Assembly (NCBI RefSeq): GCF_014696625.1
Contig: NZ_JACJQL010000002.1
Coordinates: 286,512-350,511 of the forward strand
DNA: 64,000 nt
From: Nostoc parmelioides FACHB-3921
GTDB taxonomy: Bacteria > Cyanobacteriota > Cyanobacteriia > Cyanobacteriales > Nostocaceae
Reading direction: 5' to 3'
The notes below the pieces were generated by a model, which saw nothing but the letters and a program-made list of their open reading frames with translations, did not search any database and was not told the origin of the DNA. Below are positions 1 through 9,355 of the stretch, one piece after another (position 1 is the first letter of the stretch; the number at the start of each line of letters is the position of its first letter). The translations under genes and the position numbers were made by a program.

Positions 1-1
1 T

Positions 2-1162
2 CAACTACAAGCACTTGCACAAGTACCAGGAATTTATGTTCCGAGTTTGTATGTGGTTGAGTATGAAGCAGTAGATGGGGGAATAAGTTCGATTAAGCCA
101 ATTTCCTTGGAAGTTCCCCCAGTGGTGCAGAAGCAAACTTATCGAGGAAATACCCTGTCAGCCTCCACTGTTGTGACAGAAAAAGCCGCCTGGGAAAATA
201 TTTTCATGGTGGAGGTGGTGCGGAGTTGTCCTGAAATGTGCCGCTTCTGTATGGCTAGTTATCTAACTTTACCTTTTAGGACTGCTAGTTTGGCAGGTTC
301 CTTAATTCCAGCGATTGAGAAAGGTTTACAAGTGACAAATCGGTTGGGGTTATTGGGTGCATCTGTAACTCAGCATCCAGAATTTGAGACGTTGCTAGAT
401 TATATCAGTCAGCCAAAATATGACGATGTACGGCTGAGTATCGCTTCGGTGCGGACGAATACGGTAACAGAACAGTTAGCCAAAACTTTAGCCAAACGAG
501 ACACGCGATCGCTTACTATTGCAGTAGAAAGTGGTTCAGAAAAAGTCCGCCAAATCATCAACAAAAAGCTACATAACGACGAAATCATCCAAGCCGCCAT
601 CAATGCTAAAGCCGGCGGTTTGACAGCCTTGAAACTCTACGGCATGGTGGGACTACCAGGAGAAACACCAGAAGACTTAGACGCAACGGTAACCATGATG
701 CGTAGTATCAAAAAAGCCGCACCAGGACTGCGCTTAACATTGGGTTGTAGTACCTTCGTGCCGAAAGCCCATACACCATTTCAATGGTATGGGGTCAATC
801 GGCAAGCAGAAAAGCGGTTACAGTCCTTGCAAAAACAGTTAAAACCCCAAGGAATAGATTTTCGCCCAGAAAGTTATAATTGGTCTATCATACAGGCTTT
901 GATCTCCAGAGGCGATCGCCGCATCTCCCAACTTCTGGAACTTACCCGCGACTTTGGCGACTCCTTGGGTAGTTACAAACGTGCATTTAAGCAACTCAAA
1001 GGGCAAATCCCCGACTTAGAATTTTACGTTCATAGTGATTGGTCAACTGAGCAAGTATTACCTTGGAGCCACTTGCAAGGGCCTTTGCCACAGTCTACAC
1101 TACTAAAGCATTTGGCTGAAGCAACCAGTCATTTTCAAAAAGAACTACAGCCATTAAATTAA
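2..1162 (+). CDS. B12-binding-type radical SAM protein, 3' part only
   Basis: The reading frame is open from the left edge, so the N-terminus lies outside the window and the ATG at 47 is internal. The visible part has the radical SAM [4Fe-4S] ligand motif CxxxCxxC (RSCPEMCRFC, about nucleotides 227-256), followed by a GxxGLPGET segment typical of the family. The missing N-terminal part is expected to be a cobalamin-binding-like domain, because cyanobacterial homologues of this layout carry one; that is inference. The substrate is unknown. The protein probably makes a 5'-deoxyadenosyl radical from SAM. It reads toward the small zinc-ribbon gene at 1345. Confidence 0.85.
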   Translation, partial: QLQALAQVPGIYVPSLYVVEYEAVDGGISSIKPISLEVPPVVQKQTYRGNTLSASTVVTEKAAWENIFMVEVVRSCPEMCRFCMASYLTLPFRTASLAGSLIPAIEKGLQVTNRLGLLGASVTQHPEFETLLDYISQPKYDDVRLSIASVRTNTVTEQLAKTLAKRDTRSLTIAVESGSEKVRQIINKKLHNDEIIQAAINAKAGGLTALKLYGMVGLPGETPEDLDATVTMMRSIKKAAPGLRLTLGCSTFVPKAHTPFQWYGVNRQAEKRLQSLQKQLKPQGIDFRPESYNWSIIQALISRGDRRISQLLELTRDFGDSLGSYKRAFKQLKGQIPDLEFYVHSDWSTEQVLPWSHLQGPLPQSTLLKHLAEATSHFQKELQPLN

Positions 1163-1290
1163 TGTTTGTCAGTGGTTAGTGGTCGGTAGTTAGTAGTAAG
1201 AATATTTGCACATGATTATTTGCTGCACTTTAAAAAAGCAAGGTAGTAACTTCACAAGCAAGGTATGAAACCAAGTCCCAAAACCACTGA

Positions 1291-1324
1291 CAACTGTACA
1301 GACGCGATTAATCGCGTCTCTGAC
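1291..1324. repeat. 34-bp palindromic repeat, copy 1
   Basis: It contains the 20-bp perfect palindrome AGACGCGATTAATCGCGTCT (1300-1319). The flanks (CAACTGTAC on the left, CTGAC on the right) recur in inverted orientation at 17419-17452, so the repeat is longer than the palindrome. It lies just upstream of the zinc-ribbon gene. Confidence 0.75.
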
Positions 1325-1344
1325 AACCGACAACCGACAAATTA

Positions 1345-1533
1345 ATGCAAAATACAGCTGAATTTTACTGTGCTTATTGTGGTGAACCAAACTTAACCTT
1401 TATTGACTTGAGTGCTGGCGGGCAACAATCTTATATTGAAGATTGTCAGGTTTGTTGCCGTCCCAATATCTTATACGTGCGGGTAGACGAAGATACCCTA
1501 GACATCGAAATTGATACAGAATACGAAGGTTGA
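1345..1533 (+). CDS. CPXCG-type cysteine-rich zinc-ribbon protein
   Basis: This 62-residue protein has two CxxC knuckles, YCAYCGEPN near residue 9 and DCQVCCRPN near residue 31, followed by an acidic C-terminus. The spacing and acidic tail match the small CPXCG-motif cysteine-rich family (a predicted zinc ribbon). The function of the family is unknown. It is followed 19 bp later by the SRPBCC gene on the same strand, so the two may be co-transcribed. No enzymatic residues are visible. The family assignment is from memory of the motif pattern. Confidence 0.75.
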   Translation: MQNTAEFYCAYCGEPNLTFIDLSAGGQQSYIEDCQVCCRPNILYVRVDEDTLDIEIDTEYEG

Positions 1534-1552
1534 ATATTAGGTTTTTCTTTCC

Positions 1553-1996
1553 ATGCTGCACTTTCAACATACCTCAGTTATTAATGCGCCACCAGAAGTA
1601 GTTTGGAAATTCCATGAAAGACCGGATATTTTGCAACTGCTGACTCCACCTTGGCAACCAGTACGAGTCGTTCGCCGAGAGGGAGGATTAGAAGTAGGCG
1701 CAATCACAGAATTTAAGTTATTTCTTGGCCCTGTACCCTTAACTTGGTTAGCACGTCACACTGAATGCGACAAATATCGCTTGTTTACCGACACCCAAAT
1801 ATCCGGGCCTTTTGAATCTTGGATACATCGCCATCAATTTGAGCCAGAAAATGGAAAAACCAAGCTGATTGATGACGTTTCCTACGTTATGCCCGGTGGC
1901 GAGACAATAGAATTTATCGGCGGTTGGCTAATACAAGCACAACTTGAAGCTATGTTTCGCTACCGCCACTATGTCACAAAACGGGAGTGTGAATAG
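1553..1996 (+). CDS. SRPBCC (START/Bet v1-like) family protein
   Basis: The 147-residue protein opens with a typical SRPBCC first strand and helix (HFQHTSVINAPPEVVWKFH), and has the late pattern of a strand, PGGE and a long C-terminal helix. This resembles cyanobacterial cyclase/dehydrase-like or ligand-binding proteins with a hydrophobic cavity. The ligand cannot be told from sequence. It has no signal peptide and is probably cytosolic. It lies directly after the zinc-ribbon gene, and a hairpin at 2013-2037 follows the stop codon. Confidence 0.75.
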   Translation: MLHFQHTSVINAPPEVVWKFHERPDILQLLTPPWQPVRVVRREGGLEVGAITEFKLFLGPVPLTWLARHTECDKYRLFTDTQISGPFESWIHRHQFEPENGKTKLIDDVSYVMPGGETIEFIGGWLIQAQLEAMFRYRHYVTKRECE

Positions 1997-2012
1997 AGAA
2001 ATTCGCCAAAAA

Positions 2013-2050
2013 TTAGGAGGGCTGTTAACCCTCCTAACTGCAAACAAAAG
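2013..2050. repeat. Hairpin repeat, copy 1 (possible terminator)
   Basis: TTAGGAGGG (2013-2021) pairs with CCCTCCTAA (2029-2037) around a CTGTTAA loop, followed by GCAAACAAAAGA. The same hairpin and tail occur at 5376-5412, on the other side of the 1041-residue RTX gene. It could end transcription of the SRPBCC gene, although it has no T-run. Confidence 0.6.
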
Positions 2051-2096
2051 AAAATTTAACTAATGCTATTTTATGACTCTGATGAAAGAAAAAAAT

Positions 2097-2175
2097 GTAG
2101 GTTGGGTTTCACGTTGTTCAACCCAACAAAACCAAGGATTTTTCGTGTTGGGTTGAGGGATGAAACCCAACCTAC
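2097..2175. repeat. 79-bp inverted-repeat mini-element
   Basis: The ends are GTAGGTTGGGTTT (2097-2109) and AAACCCAACCTAC (2163-2175), a perfect terminal inverted repeat. Inside is a second pair built on CAACCCAAC and GTTGGGTTG. The structure is that of a small non-autonomous palindromic element common in cyanobacteria. A shorter GTTGGGTT/AACCCAAC hairpin sits at 31963-31989. Confidence 0.7.
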
Positions 2176-2194
2176 TCCTAAATTTATCAAAGCC

Positions 2195-5100
2195 TTAAAA
2201 ATCCAAAATCACGAAATCACTAGCAGTCAGACTAGGCGTGCCGGAGAGAGTAGCAAAATGAGCGCCAGAACCCAAACCCGCAACATTACCATTCTGGTTA
2301 TAGAACAAGCGACCACTACCCAAACTGTAAACAATCAAAGCACTACTAATCGCTGCATCCATATCAGTATTAACACTGGCAAACTCACCACCAACATCAA
2401 GGCTTTCACCAACCCCAGTAGTCAGGGCAGTGAAACTTGCCTTATCTAACATAATGGTATCTGTTCCCACAGCGAAATCAGCAATGGTATCTATGCCAAA
2501 ATCACCACTGCTGAAGGGATTACCCGTATCACCAAAAGCAAAGATATCAGCACCAGCACCACCGAACAACCTATCATTACCCGCGCCACCAAACAGCCAA
2601 TCATCACCAGTGCCACCGTTGAGGGTGTCATTACCATTACCACCAAGCAAGACATCATCGCCAGTACCACCGTTGAGGTTGTCATTACCATCTAGCCCAT
2701 AGAGGAAATTGTCCTCGTTATTCCCACGGATGTTATTATTACCCGCATTGCCTCTACCTTCTACAGCAGTACCTCTGAGAGTGAGAGCTTCGATGTTATC
2801 TGCTAAGAAGTAGTCCACCGTGGTAAACACTTCATCTCTACCGCCATTGATAGCTTCTGTGATCACATCGTTGGAGTTATCTATGTAATATCGGTCATTA
2901 CCAGCACCACCAGTCAAGGTGTTTGTACCACTACCACCTGTAAGGATATCATTACCATCACCACCGATGAGGGTATCATCACCAGCACCTCCATTGAGGT
3001 TATCATCGCCAGCGCCACCAGTCAGGTTGTCATTACCAGCGCCACCATTGACTGCATCGTTACCACTACCGCCTGTAAAAGTGACTGTGCCGACAAAGCT
3101 TCTCAGGTCAAAGGTTTCAACATTGGTGATGGTTGTGCCAGGGATGCTGGCTAGTTGATTGTTAACATTATTTAAGTCAAAGCTGATGGTGTCCGTATTT
3201 ATGCCACCTTGAATAATGATTGTGTCTTGTCCATTTCCACCATTGAGAATGTCATTTTGGCTGAGGTTGGCGATGTTGGTAATGAAGATATCACCTCCAT
3301 CTCCACCATCAAATATATCTTTGGCACTGGTGGCTATGATTGTATTATTGTTGGCGGTGCCGTTGATAATATTGTCTGGCCGTCTGATTTCTAGGTTAAA
3401 TATAGTGTTAACACTGAGGTTAGTTGTATCTGTGGCAGTAACTCTCAGGCTAAGGTTACCTAAATTATTCGTGGTAGGAGTACCAGTAAATCTGCGCGTA
3501 TCAGCATCAAAAGATAACCAACTGGGTAGAGGGCTACCATCGCTGCGGGTGGCAGAATAAGTGAGGGTGTCGCCTGAGTCTGCATCAGCAAATGTGTTAG
3601 CGGCGATTTGAAAGTTAAATGCTGTGCCTGTTATAGCTGTTTGGTTAGAAATACTATTGGCTACTATCGGTGCATCATTAACAGAATTAATAGTAATACC
3701 GACAGTCTGAGTATTGCTACTAAATGCTGTGGCATTGCCATTAACTGAGGCGTTTACTTCTGTAGTGCCACTAGCTATACCATTGGAACCATCCCAGGCG
3801 CGGAAGGTCAGATTAGCTTGGCCATTGTAGTCAGTATTGGGGACAAAGCGAACTCTCGTATTTGTTTGCAGTTCCACCTGTGTGAGGTCACTAGAAGTCC
3901 TAGCGGAGGTTGTATTGTCACCGAGGAAAAGGAAATTGGGTGTTTCGTAAGGGTCAAAAGGTAAAGAATTGATTGGGGAAGGTGCAGCAGTGGTGTGGTT
4001 GAATGCCGTGTAATCGCGGAGATTGCCACTTAAAATCGGTGCAGAAGAATCCGGCGCAAACAGCTTGTAAGTATTATTTTCAACTACCAAATTATAGCGG
4101 GTAACTGCTGTGGTTGTGTTTCTAAATGACCGTTCTGTGGTGCTATGGGTAAACAGTGGACTAGAAGTCTGCGCCCAAATTTCATCTGTCCAGAAGCCTA
4201 GTTCGATTGCTTTGGTTTTGTCACTAGTAACAACAATGACGCTAAAGCCAGCACGGTCTTGAATGCCATCACCGTTATCATCGCTGGTGTGGGTTTCACT
4301 GTTAATTTTCACATCAAAACTAATAGTGAAGCCTTTTACAGGGTCAAGCGCAGGAAAAGCCTGGTTAAATAGAACTGTGGTGTAACCATTATAATTACTG
4401 TAACCTGATGACCCAATTGAAGGTGTAAATCCAAAGAATGATGAAGCAGGTGTAGTGTTACTATCTAATCTGGTTCCGCCACTAATCTGAGACTGAGTAC
4501 CACCCACGCCAATCAGAGGAGGAATAGCAGGCGAAGCGCCAAACTTCAACCAACCTTGGGAAGTTGGTAAACCAACTGATGAACCATCATAGAGTTTTAT
4601 GCCAGCACTGAGAACTGTAGCTGAGTTATCGGAGACTGTGCCGAAGTTTGTCCAGTTAGTCCCGCCATCAACAGAGTATTGCCAAGTACCGTTGCTGTTG
4701 TCTGCACCTATGACAGCAACTCCTTGGGTGTCTTTATCAGTGTCGGTAATTAAGCCGTTGATGAGGTTAGCTAGTAAAGTACCTTTGTTATTGGCGTTGG
4801 GTATATCTTCATCAATATTTGGTAGTGTAGAAGTCCCAGTCGTTAAGGTTGGTGATGTGTCGTTAACAGGAGTAACAGTAATCGAGACTCCTTCATAGTC
4901 TGTACTGAAGGCAGTTGTTCCACCTTTACCAGCCAAAATACTCGCTGTGTTACCTGATATACCTGTTGTTTGATCCCAAGCGTAGAAGTTAATATCAGCA
5001 GTACCGCTAAAGTTAGCATTGGGGCGAAAGCGGATTTTAGTATTGGCATTTGATGGTAGTAACCGTGCTGCATTTAGCAATGGTGTTCCAAAGGCATTCC

Positions 5101-5320
5101 AACTAGTTCCATTATTCAAGGTATATTCCCAAACACCGTTACTGTTATCAACGAAGGTAACAACAATGCCTTTTAGCGCATTAGCATCTGGGTCACTTAT
5201 AGAGTTACCGATGATTTCAGACACTAGATTACCAGTGTTACTAGTAACAGGAATATCTTCGGTAATAAAAGATAAGGTGAGATTACCTGTATTGTTCAGT
5301 AGAGGCGCGGTGTTAACCAT
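2195..5320 (-). CDS. RTX/hemolysin-type calcium-binding protein (1041 aa)
   Basis: The N-terminal half carries two cadherin/Ig-like repeats, each with an 'IRFRPN...FSGTADINFYAWD'-type strand, and an insert with a lectin-like appearance (residues about 270-480). A putative Ig (He_PIG-like) domain follows around 555-650. The C-terminal 390 residues contain a ladder of GGxGxDxL nonapeptides, the classic calcium-binding beta-roll. There is no N-terminal signal peptide, as expected for type I secretion with a C-terminal signal, but no exporter genes lie nearby. The last 390 residues are closely related to the next gene, which points to tandem duplication. It is likely a secreted or surface protein; the binding target is unknown. 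Confidence 0.85.
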   Translation of the reverse strand: MVNTAPLLNNTGNLTLSFITEDIPVTSNTGNLVSEIIGNSISDPDANALKGIVVTFVDNSNGVWEYTLNNGTSWNAFGTPLLNAARLLPSNANTKIRFRPNANFSGTADINFYAWDQTTGISGNTASILAGKGGTTAFSTDYEGVSITVTPVNDTSPTLTTGTSTLPNIDEDIPNANNKGTLLANLINGLITDTDKDTQGVAVIGADNSNGTWQYSVDGGTNWTNFGTVSDNSATVLSAGIKLYDGSSVGLPTSQGWLKFGASPAIPPLIGVGGTQSQISGGTRLDSNTTPASSFFGFTPSIGSSGYSNYNGYTTVLFNQAFPALDPVKGFTISFDVKINSETHTSDDNGDGIQDRAGFSVIVVTSDKTKAIELGFWTDEIWAQTSSPLFTHSTTERSFRNTTTAVTRYNLVVENNTYKLFAPDSSAPILSGNLRDYTAFNHTTAAPSPINSLPFDPYETPNFLFLGDNTTSARTSSDLTQVELQTNTRVRFVPNTDYNGQANLTFRAWDGSNGIASGTTEVNASVNGNATAFSSNTQTVGITINSVNDAPIVANSISNQTAITGTAFNFQIAANTFADADSGDTLTYSATRSDGSPLPSWLSFDADTRRFTGTPTTNNLGNLSLRVTATDTTNLSVNTIFNLEIRRPDNIINGTANNNTIIATSAKDIFDGGDGGDIFITNIANLSQNDILNGGNGQDTIIIQGGINTDTISFDLNNVNNQLASIPGTTITNVETFDLRSFVGTVTFTGGSGNDAVNGGAGNDNLTGGAGDDNLNGGAGDDTLIGGDGNDILTGGSGTNTLTGGAGNDRYYIDNSNDVITEAINGGRDEVFTTVDYFLADNIEALTLRGTAVEGRGNAGNNNIRGNNEDNFLYGLDGNDNLNGGTGDDVLLGGNGNDTLNGGTGDDWLFGGAGNDRLFGGAGADIFAFGDTGNPFSSGDFGIDTIADFAVGTDTIMLDKASFTALTTGVGESLDVGGEFASVNTDMDAAISSALIVYSLGSGRLFYNQNGNVAGLGSGAHFATLSGTPSLTASDFVILDF

Positions 5321-5375
5321 AATTTTTGTGATTCTTATGTCTTGAGAACAATCATTGATCTAACGCAGATATTTA

Positions 5376-5412
5376 AGGAGGGCTGTTAACCCTCCTCATC
5401 GCAAACAAAAGA
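5376..5412. repeat. Hairpin repeat, copy 2
   Basis: AGGAGGG (5376-5382) and CCCTCCT (5390-5396) with loop CTGTTAA, then GCAAACAAAAGA. It is a direct repeat of the element at 2013, so the 1041-residue RTX gene is bracketed by the two copies. Confidence 0.6.
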
Positions 5413-5517
5413 CAATAATGCTGACTTATAAGTGAATTTGATAAACCTCTCCGCGTCGGGGAGAGGGGCAAAAATCTTCCTCGCTTTCAAGGAAAAAATC
5501 AGGTTTTCAAAGCCTCG

Positions 5518-8500
5518 CTAAGTCTGTGGTTGATTACCAGACTCAAAAATCACAAAATCACTAGCACTCAAGGCGGGAGCGCCGGAGAGAGTGGCACAAT
5601 GAGCGCCAGAACCCAAACCCGCAGCACTGCCATTTTGGTTATAGAACAAGCGACCACTACCCAAACTGTAAACAATCAACGCATTGCTAGTGGCAACTAA
5701 GGTATCGTTACTGACACTAGCAAACTCACTACCTACACTAAAACCATCACCAACCACACTAGTAAGGGCAGTGAAACTTGCCTTATCTAACTCAATGGCA
5801 TCCACACCTACGGCAAAATCAGAGATGGTATCGATGCCAAAAGCAACACTACTAAAGGCGTTTCCAGTACCAAAACCAAATATATCAGCACCAGCACCAC
5901 CAAATAAGCGATCGCTACCAGCGCCACCAACCAACAAATCATTGCCAGCACCGCCATTGAGGGTATCATTGCCGTTATCACCAAACAACCCATCATTGCC
6001 AGCATTACCCGTCAGATTGTCATTGCCATCTAACCCTTCGAGTAAATTGTCCTCATTATTGCCACGGATGTTGTTATTACTCGCATTGCCTGTACCGTTT
6101 ACAGCAGTACCTCTGAGAGTGAGAGCCTCGACGTTAACAGCCAAGGTGTAGCTGACTGTGGCAAACACTTCATCTTGACCGCCATTGATATCTTCAGTGA
6201 TCACATCGCTGGCGTTATCTATGTAATATCGGTCATTGCCTGCACCACCAGTCAGGGTGTTTGTACCACTACCACCGGTGAGGATATCATTACCATCGCC
6301 ACCATTGAGGGTATCATCACCAGCACCACCGTTGAGGTTATCATCACCAGCGCCACCGTTGAGGTTGTCATTACCAGCGCCACCATTGACTGCATCGTTA
6401 CCACTACCGCCTGTAAATGTGGTAGTGCCGGCAAAGGTTCTTAGGTCAAAGGTTTCTATGTTGGTGATAGTTGTGCCGGGGATGCTAGCTAGTTGGTTGT
6501 TGGGGTTGCTGAGGTCAAAGGTGATGGTGTCAGAGTTTGCACCACCTTGAATGAGAATGGCATCTCTGCCATCTCCGCCGTTGAATGAGTCATTTTGTTG
6601 GAGGTTGGCGAAACTGGTAATTATGTTATCGTAGCCATCACCACCATTGAAGACATCTCTGGCATCGGTAGCGATGAATGTGTTGTTGCTTGCGCTACCG
6701 TTGATAATGTTCTCTGAGAAGGTAATTGAGAGATCGAAGGTGGTGTTAACGTTGAGATTTGTGCTATCTATAGCTGTGACTCTGATGGTGATATTACCCA
6801 CGTTACTGTTCCTGGGAGTGCCAGTGAATGTTCCTGTGGCTGCATTAAAGGATAACCAACTGGGTAGGGGATCGCCATTATTGAGGGTCGCTATGTAGGT
6901 GAGGGTGTCTCCTGGGTCGCTGAATGTATTGCCTGGGATTTGGAAGTTAAATGCTGTACCTGTTGTTAGTGTTTGGTTACTAATACTATTGGCAAGCTCA
7001 GGTGCATTGACAACTTTAACAGATAGCAGGTAGTCGCCAGCAGCGTTACCTGTAACTCTGGCGTAGTAAGTACTGGTTGTTCTGACTCGATAGACCAGCC
7101 CTTCTGACGGTGATTTGGGATTTACAGAGGCGAGATTGCCAGCACCTGATGTGGTGGTGGAGGAGCCACTATTAGTATCATTCACTACAATCAGGCTATT
7201 ACCACTGCTATCTAATAGTGCCAGTGCGCCGTTAATGGGGGTGTTGTTTCGCAGGGGGTCGAAGTCAGCACTGAGGAAAATTAAATCTCCCGCATTGGCG
7301 GTAAAGCTATAAATATCAACATCAGTGCTAGATGAGAGAGCGCCAGAAAAATAGTTATTGGCGGCGGAGTTTGCCCCTACGATAGTATCGTTACCTTCTG
7401 TTTCCACAGTGGCTGAGGCTAGTTCCGGTTGCACTACTGCGTACAGGCGGTAGGGTTCAGAATTTGTACTATCAAAGCGATTTACGCGGATGTAGCTGGG
7501 GACACCTGTTAGTGGCCTTCCGGCTATGCTTGGTGTCCAGTCGGGAAAAGAACCAACACCACCACTAAATAAATTTGTGCCACTGCCATCGTCATACTGT
7601 AGTGTATCTGTGTCCGTTGTGATTCGCAAATCCAAATCGCTTTCATTTGCACCAACTGCGTCTATAAAGGCAAAAACACGAGAACCGGCAGGTGGCGTTC
7701 CCAATGAGAAAAAGTCTACATCTCCAACCGTATTAATAGCGCCTTCTATCCCAAAAACGTAGGTGTTAGCTGTTGCTGGGGTGTTGTTTGGCTCAGTTTC
7801 CAAGGTGGCACGGGTTGCCTCAATCTGAAAGGTTATACCCGCAGTCACAGCAGTTTGGTCTACCACCAAGTAAATGCTTTGCCCAGCAGTTAAACTTAAT
7901 CCATGAATCAACTCACCATTGGCAGCGCGATTAGCACCAGCCACAACACTGCTCAGACTCAAGGGTGTTCCTGGTGTGGTTGCATCCAAACTGCTGACAG
8001 CATAGAGAACCGGGTTATGAGAACTATTAAATCCCCTCACCTGAAATGAATAAGTGCCAGCAGTGGGAGCGGTAAACGAGTAGACTACATCATTACCAAC
8101 CGCAGCATCGCTAATTTGACCAATGCCCGTGAAAGTAACACCAGAAAGCTGGTAGTCATTGGCAGCTCCAACAGTAGTACCATCAACGGGAACATCTAGA
8201 GTTAGAGCAATTGCATTTTCCCAAGTATTGTTAACAACATTCAAAACGCCAGCATAGCTTGTCATGGCTGCGGCGGAAAATGCAAGCTGGGGCTGCGTTA
8301 CACCAATTGAGGCTTGTAACTGCCAGTCTCCACCCAAAGCTGCATTACCTGTGAGGTTTTGGGAAGCCGCAATATTAGCTCCTGTGAGTAGGTGCAGTTG
8401 TCTGACAAACTCTATCCCTTGTTCCCCAGATGCCACTTGGCAACCGTAAAGCAAAATTTCGGCATTTGTGGATAAACTTTCTCGCCACTGTTGTAACTGA

Positions 8501-8787
8501 GTGGTGTAAGTATCCAAGTTAGCTGCATTCAGCCTAGTTGAGCCTAGTTGTAAGCTGGCTTGGCTACCGTGAGAAACAATGTGAACTGAGTTATATTCCC
8601 AACCTTGCAAGGCTTGTGTAATTTGTTCTACCCCATCGGTGTTGGGGTCAAGAATGAAGACTTGATTACCTGGTTTAACGCCAGCAATTAAAGTTTCGTA
8701 GTCTGTAACTGCTGTATCGATAAAGACAATGCTTGAGGTGATTGCTGCTGGAGTTGAGCTAGTTTGAGTATCTAATTTTAGGTTCAT
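5518..8787 (-). CDS. DUF4347 and RTX calcium-binding protein (1089 aa)
   Basis: Residues about 18-185 form a DUF4347 domain (IVFIDTAVTDYETLIAG, HIVSHGS, ILLYGCQVASG). This is followed by two or three pre-peptidase C-terminal-like beta domains (about 190-590; the ETEPNNTPATAN and ETEGNDTI starts are visible), an Ig-like domain (about 600-690), and GGxGxDxL calcium-binding repeats to the end. DUF4347 is common at the start of large cyanobacterial surface or exoproteins; the HG and GC residues resemble a caspase-like His-Cys arrangement, which is my inference. No signal peptide is visible; export is probably by a type I system encoded elsewhere. It sits directly upstream of its shorter paralogue on the same strand. 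Confidence 0.85.
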   Translation of the reverse strand: MNLKLDTQTSSTPAAITSSIVFIDTAVTDYETLIAGVKPGNQVFILDPNTDGVEQITQALQGWEYNSVHIVSHGSQASLQLGSTRLNAANLDTYTTQLQQWRESLSTNAEILLYGCQVASGEQGIEFVRQLHLLTGANIAASQNLTGNAALGGDWQLQASIGVTQPQLAFSAAAMTSYAGVLNVVNNTWENAIALTLDVPVDGTTVGAANDYQLSGVTFTGIGQISDAAVGNDVVYSFTAPTAGTYSFQVRGFNSSHNPVLYAVSSLDATTPGTPLSLSSVVAGANRAANGELIHGLSLTAGQSIYLVVDQTAVTAGITFQIEATRATLETEPNNTPATANTYVFGIEGAINTVGDVDFFSLGTPPAGSRVFAFIDAVGANESDLDLRITTDTDTLQYDDGSGTNLFSGGVGSFPDWTPSIAGRPLTGVPSYIRVNRFDSTNSEPYRLYAVVQPELASATVETEGNDTIVGANSAANNYFSGALSSSTDVDIYSFTANAGDLIFLSADFDPLRNNTPINGALALLDSSGNSLIVVNDTNSGSSTTTSGAGNLASVNPKSPSEGLVYRVRTTSTYYARVTGNAAGDYLLSVKVVNAPELANSISNQTLTTGTAFNFQIPGNTFSDPGDTLTYIATLNNGDPLPSWLSFNAATGTFTGTPRNSNVGNITIRVTAIDSTNLNVNTTFDLSITFSENIINGSASNNTFIATDARDVFNGGDGYDNIITSFANLQQNDSFNGGDGRDAILIQGGANSDTITFDLSNPNNQLASIPGTTITNIETFDLRTFAGTTTFTGGSGNDAVNGGAGNDNLNGGAGDDNLNGGAGDDTLNGGDGNDILTGGSGTNTLTGGAGNDRYYIDNASDVITEDINGGQDEVFATVSYTLAVNVEALTLRGTAVNGTGNASNNNIRGNNEDNLLEGLDGNDNLTGNAGNDGLFGDNGNDTLNGGAGNDLLVGGAGSDRLFGGAGADIFGFGTGNAFSSVAFGIDTISDFAVGVDAIELDKASFTALTSVVGDGFSVGSEFASVSNDTLVATSNALIVYSLGSGRLFYNQNGSAAGLGSGAHCATLSGAPALSASDFVIFESGNQPQT

Positions 8788-9355
8788 AACTTTTGGGGTT
8801 AGATGCTTTGCTTGGTAATGAGAAAAATTAAGCTAATACAGTTATCAATCTCAATATGCTTGTAACTTTAATCTTGTTTACCCGACCTTAATTATGTATA
8901 AATACGCAAGTAATCCACCCTGATCTAACCTTGTTAAAGATAACTTTGTTAGTCAGGGGAGATTCTGTTAAGTATTTAAAAAATGTATAAATTACGGTAG
9001 TTAAAGAAACACTAAAATGCACATATAGGAGATTTGACTCAGTATGTTTAAATAACTAAGTTACATTGTTGTATTCGCTTGCAAGTGTTATTACTTTCAA
9101 TAATTTATGCTTTATAACCATCCTCAACCTCTGTGCTTTTACTTAAATTAGTCTGATTTACTGAAATTTCAGGGGTCTATAACGCCTGAAAATATTACAA
9201 ATAGTGCTTGTGTGTACACGCCAACGCGAGGAGAGAGGTTAGAGTGCATCGCATACAAACGAGAAGCGGTATATCTTGGGTTGAAAAGCTTTGATAAACA
9301 TTAATCCAAGTTTTTGTATTGCTTTTTGCGTAAAGCTTTTGGCTAAAATAGGTCT
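8788..9355. other. Intergenic region between divergent RTX and polA genes
   Basis: This AT-rich stretch of 568 bp separates two divergently transcribed genes, so it must hold both promoters. No gene, tRNA or strong inverted repeat was recognised in it. No promoter box could be assigned confidently. Confidence 0.5.

Noticed and set aside
2430..3560. Several plus-strand reading frames rich in Pro, Ser and Leu opposite the RTX gene
   Set aside because: They are mirror images of the GGxGxDxL repeats on the minus strand and have no start signals of their own; the repeat codons leave other frames open.
5684..6550. Plus-strand and second minus-strand frames inside the second RTX gene
   Set aside because: Same cause as above: repeat-derived open frames, with no independent support.
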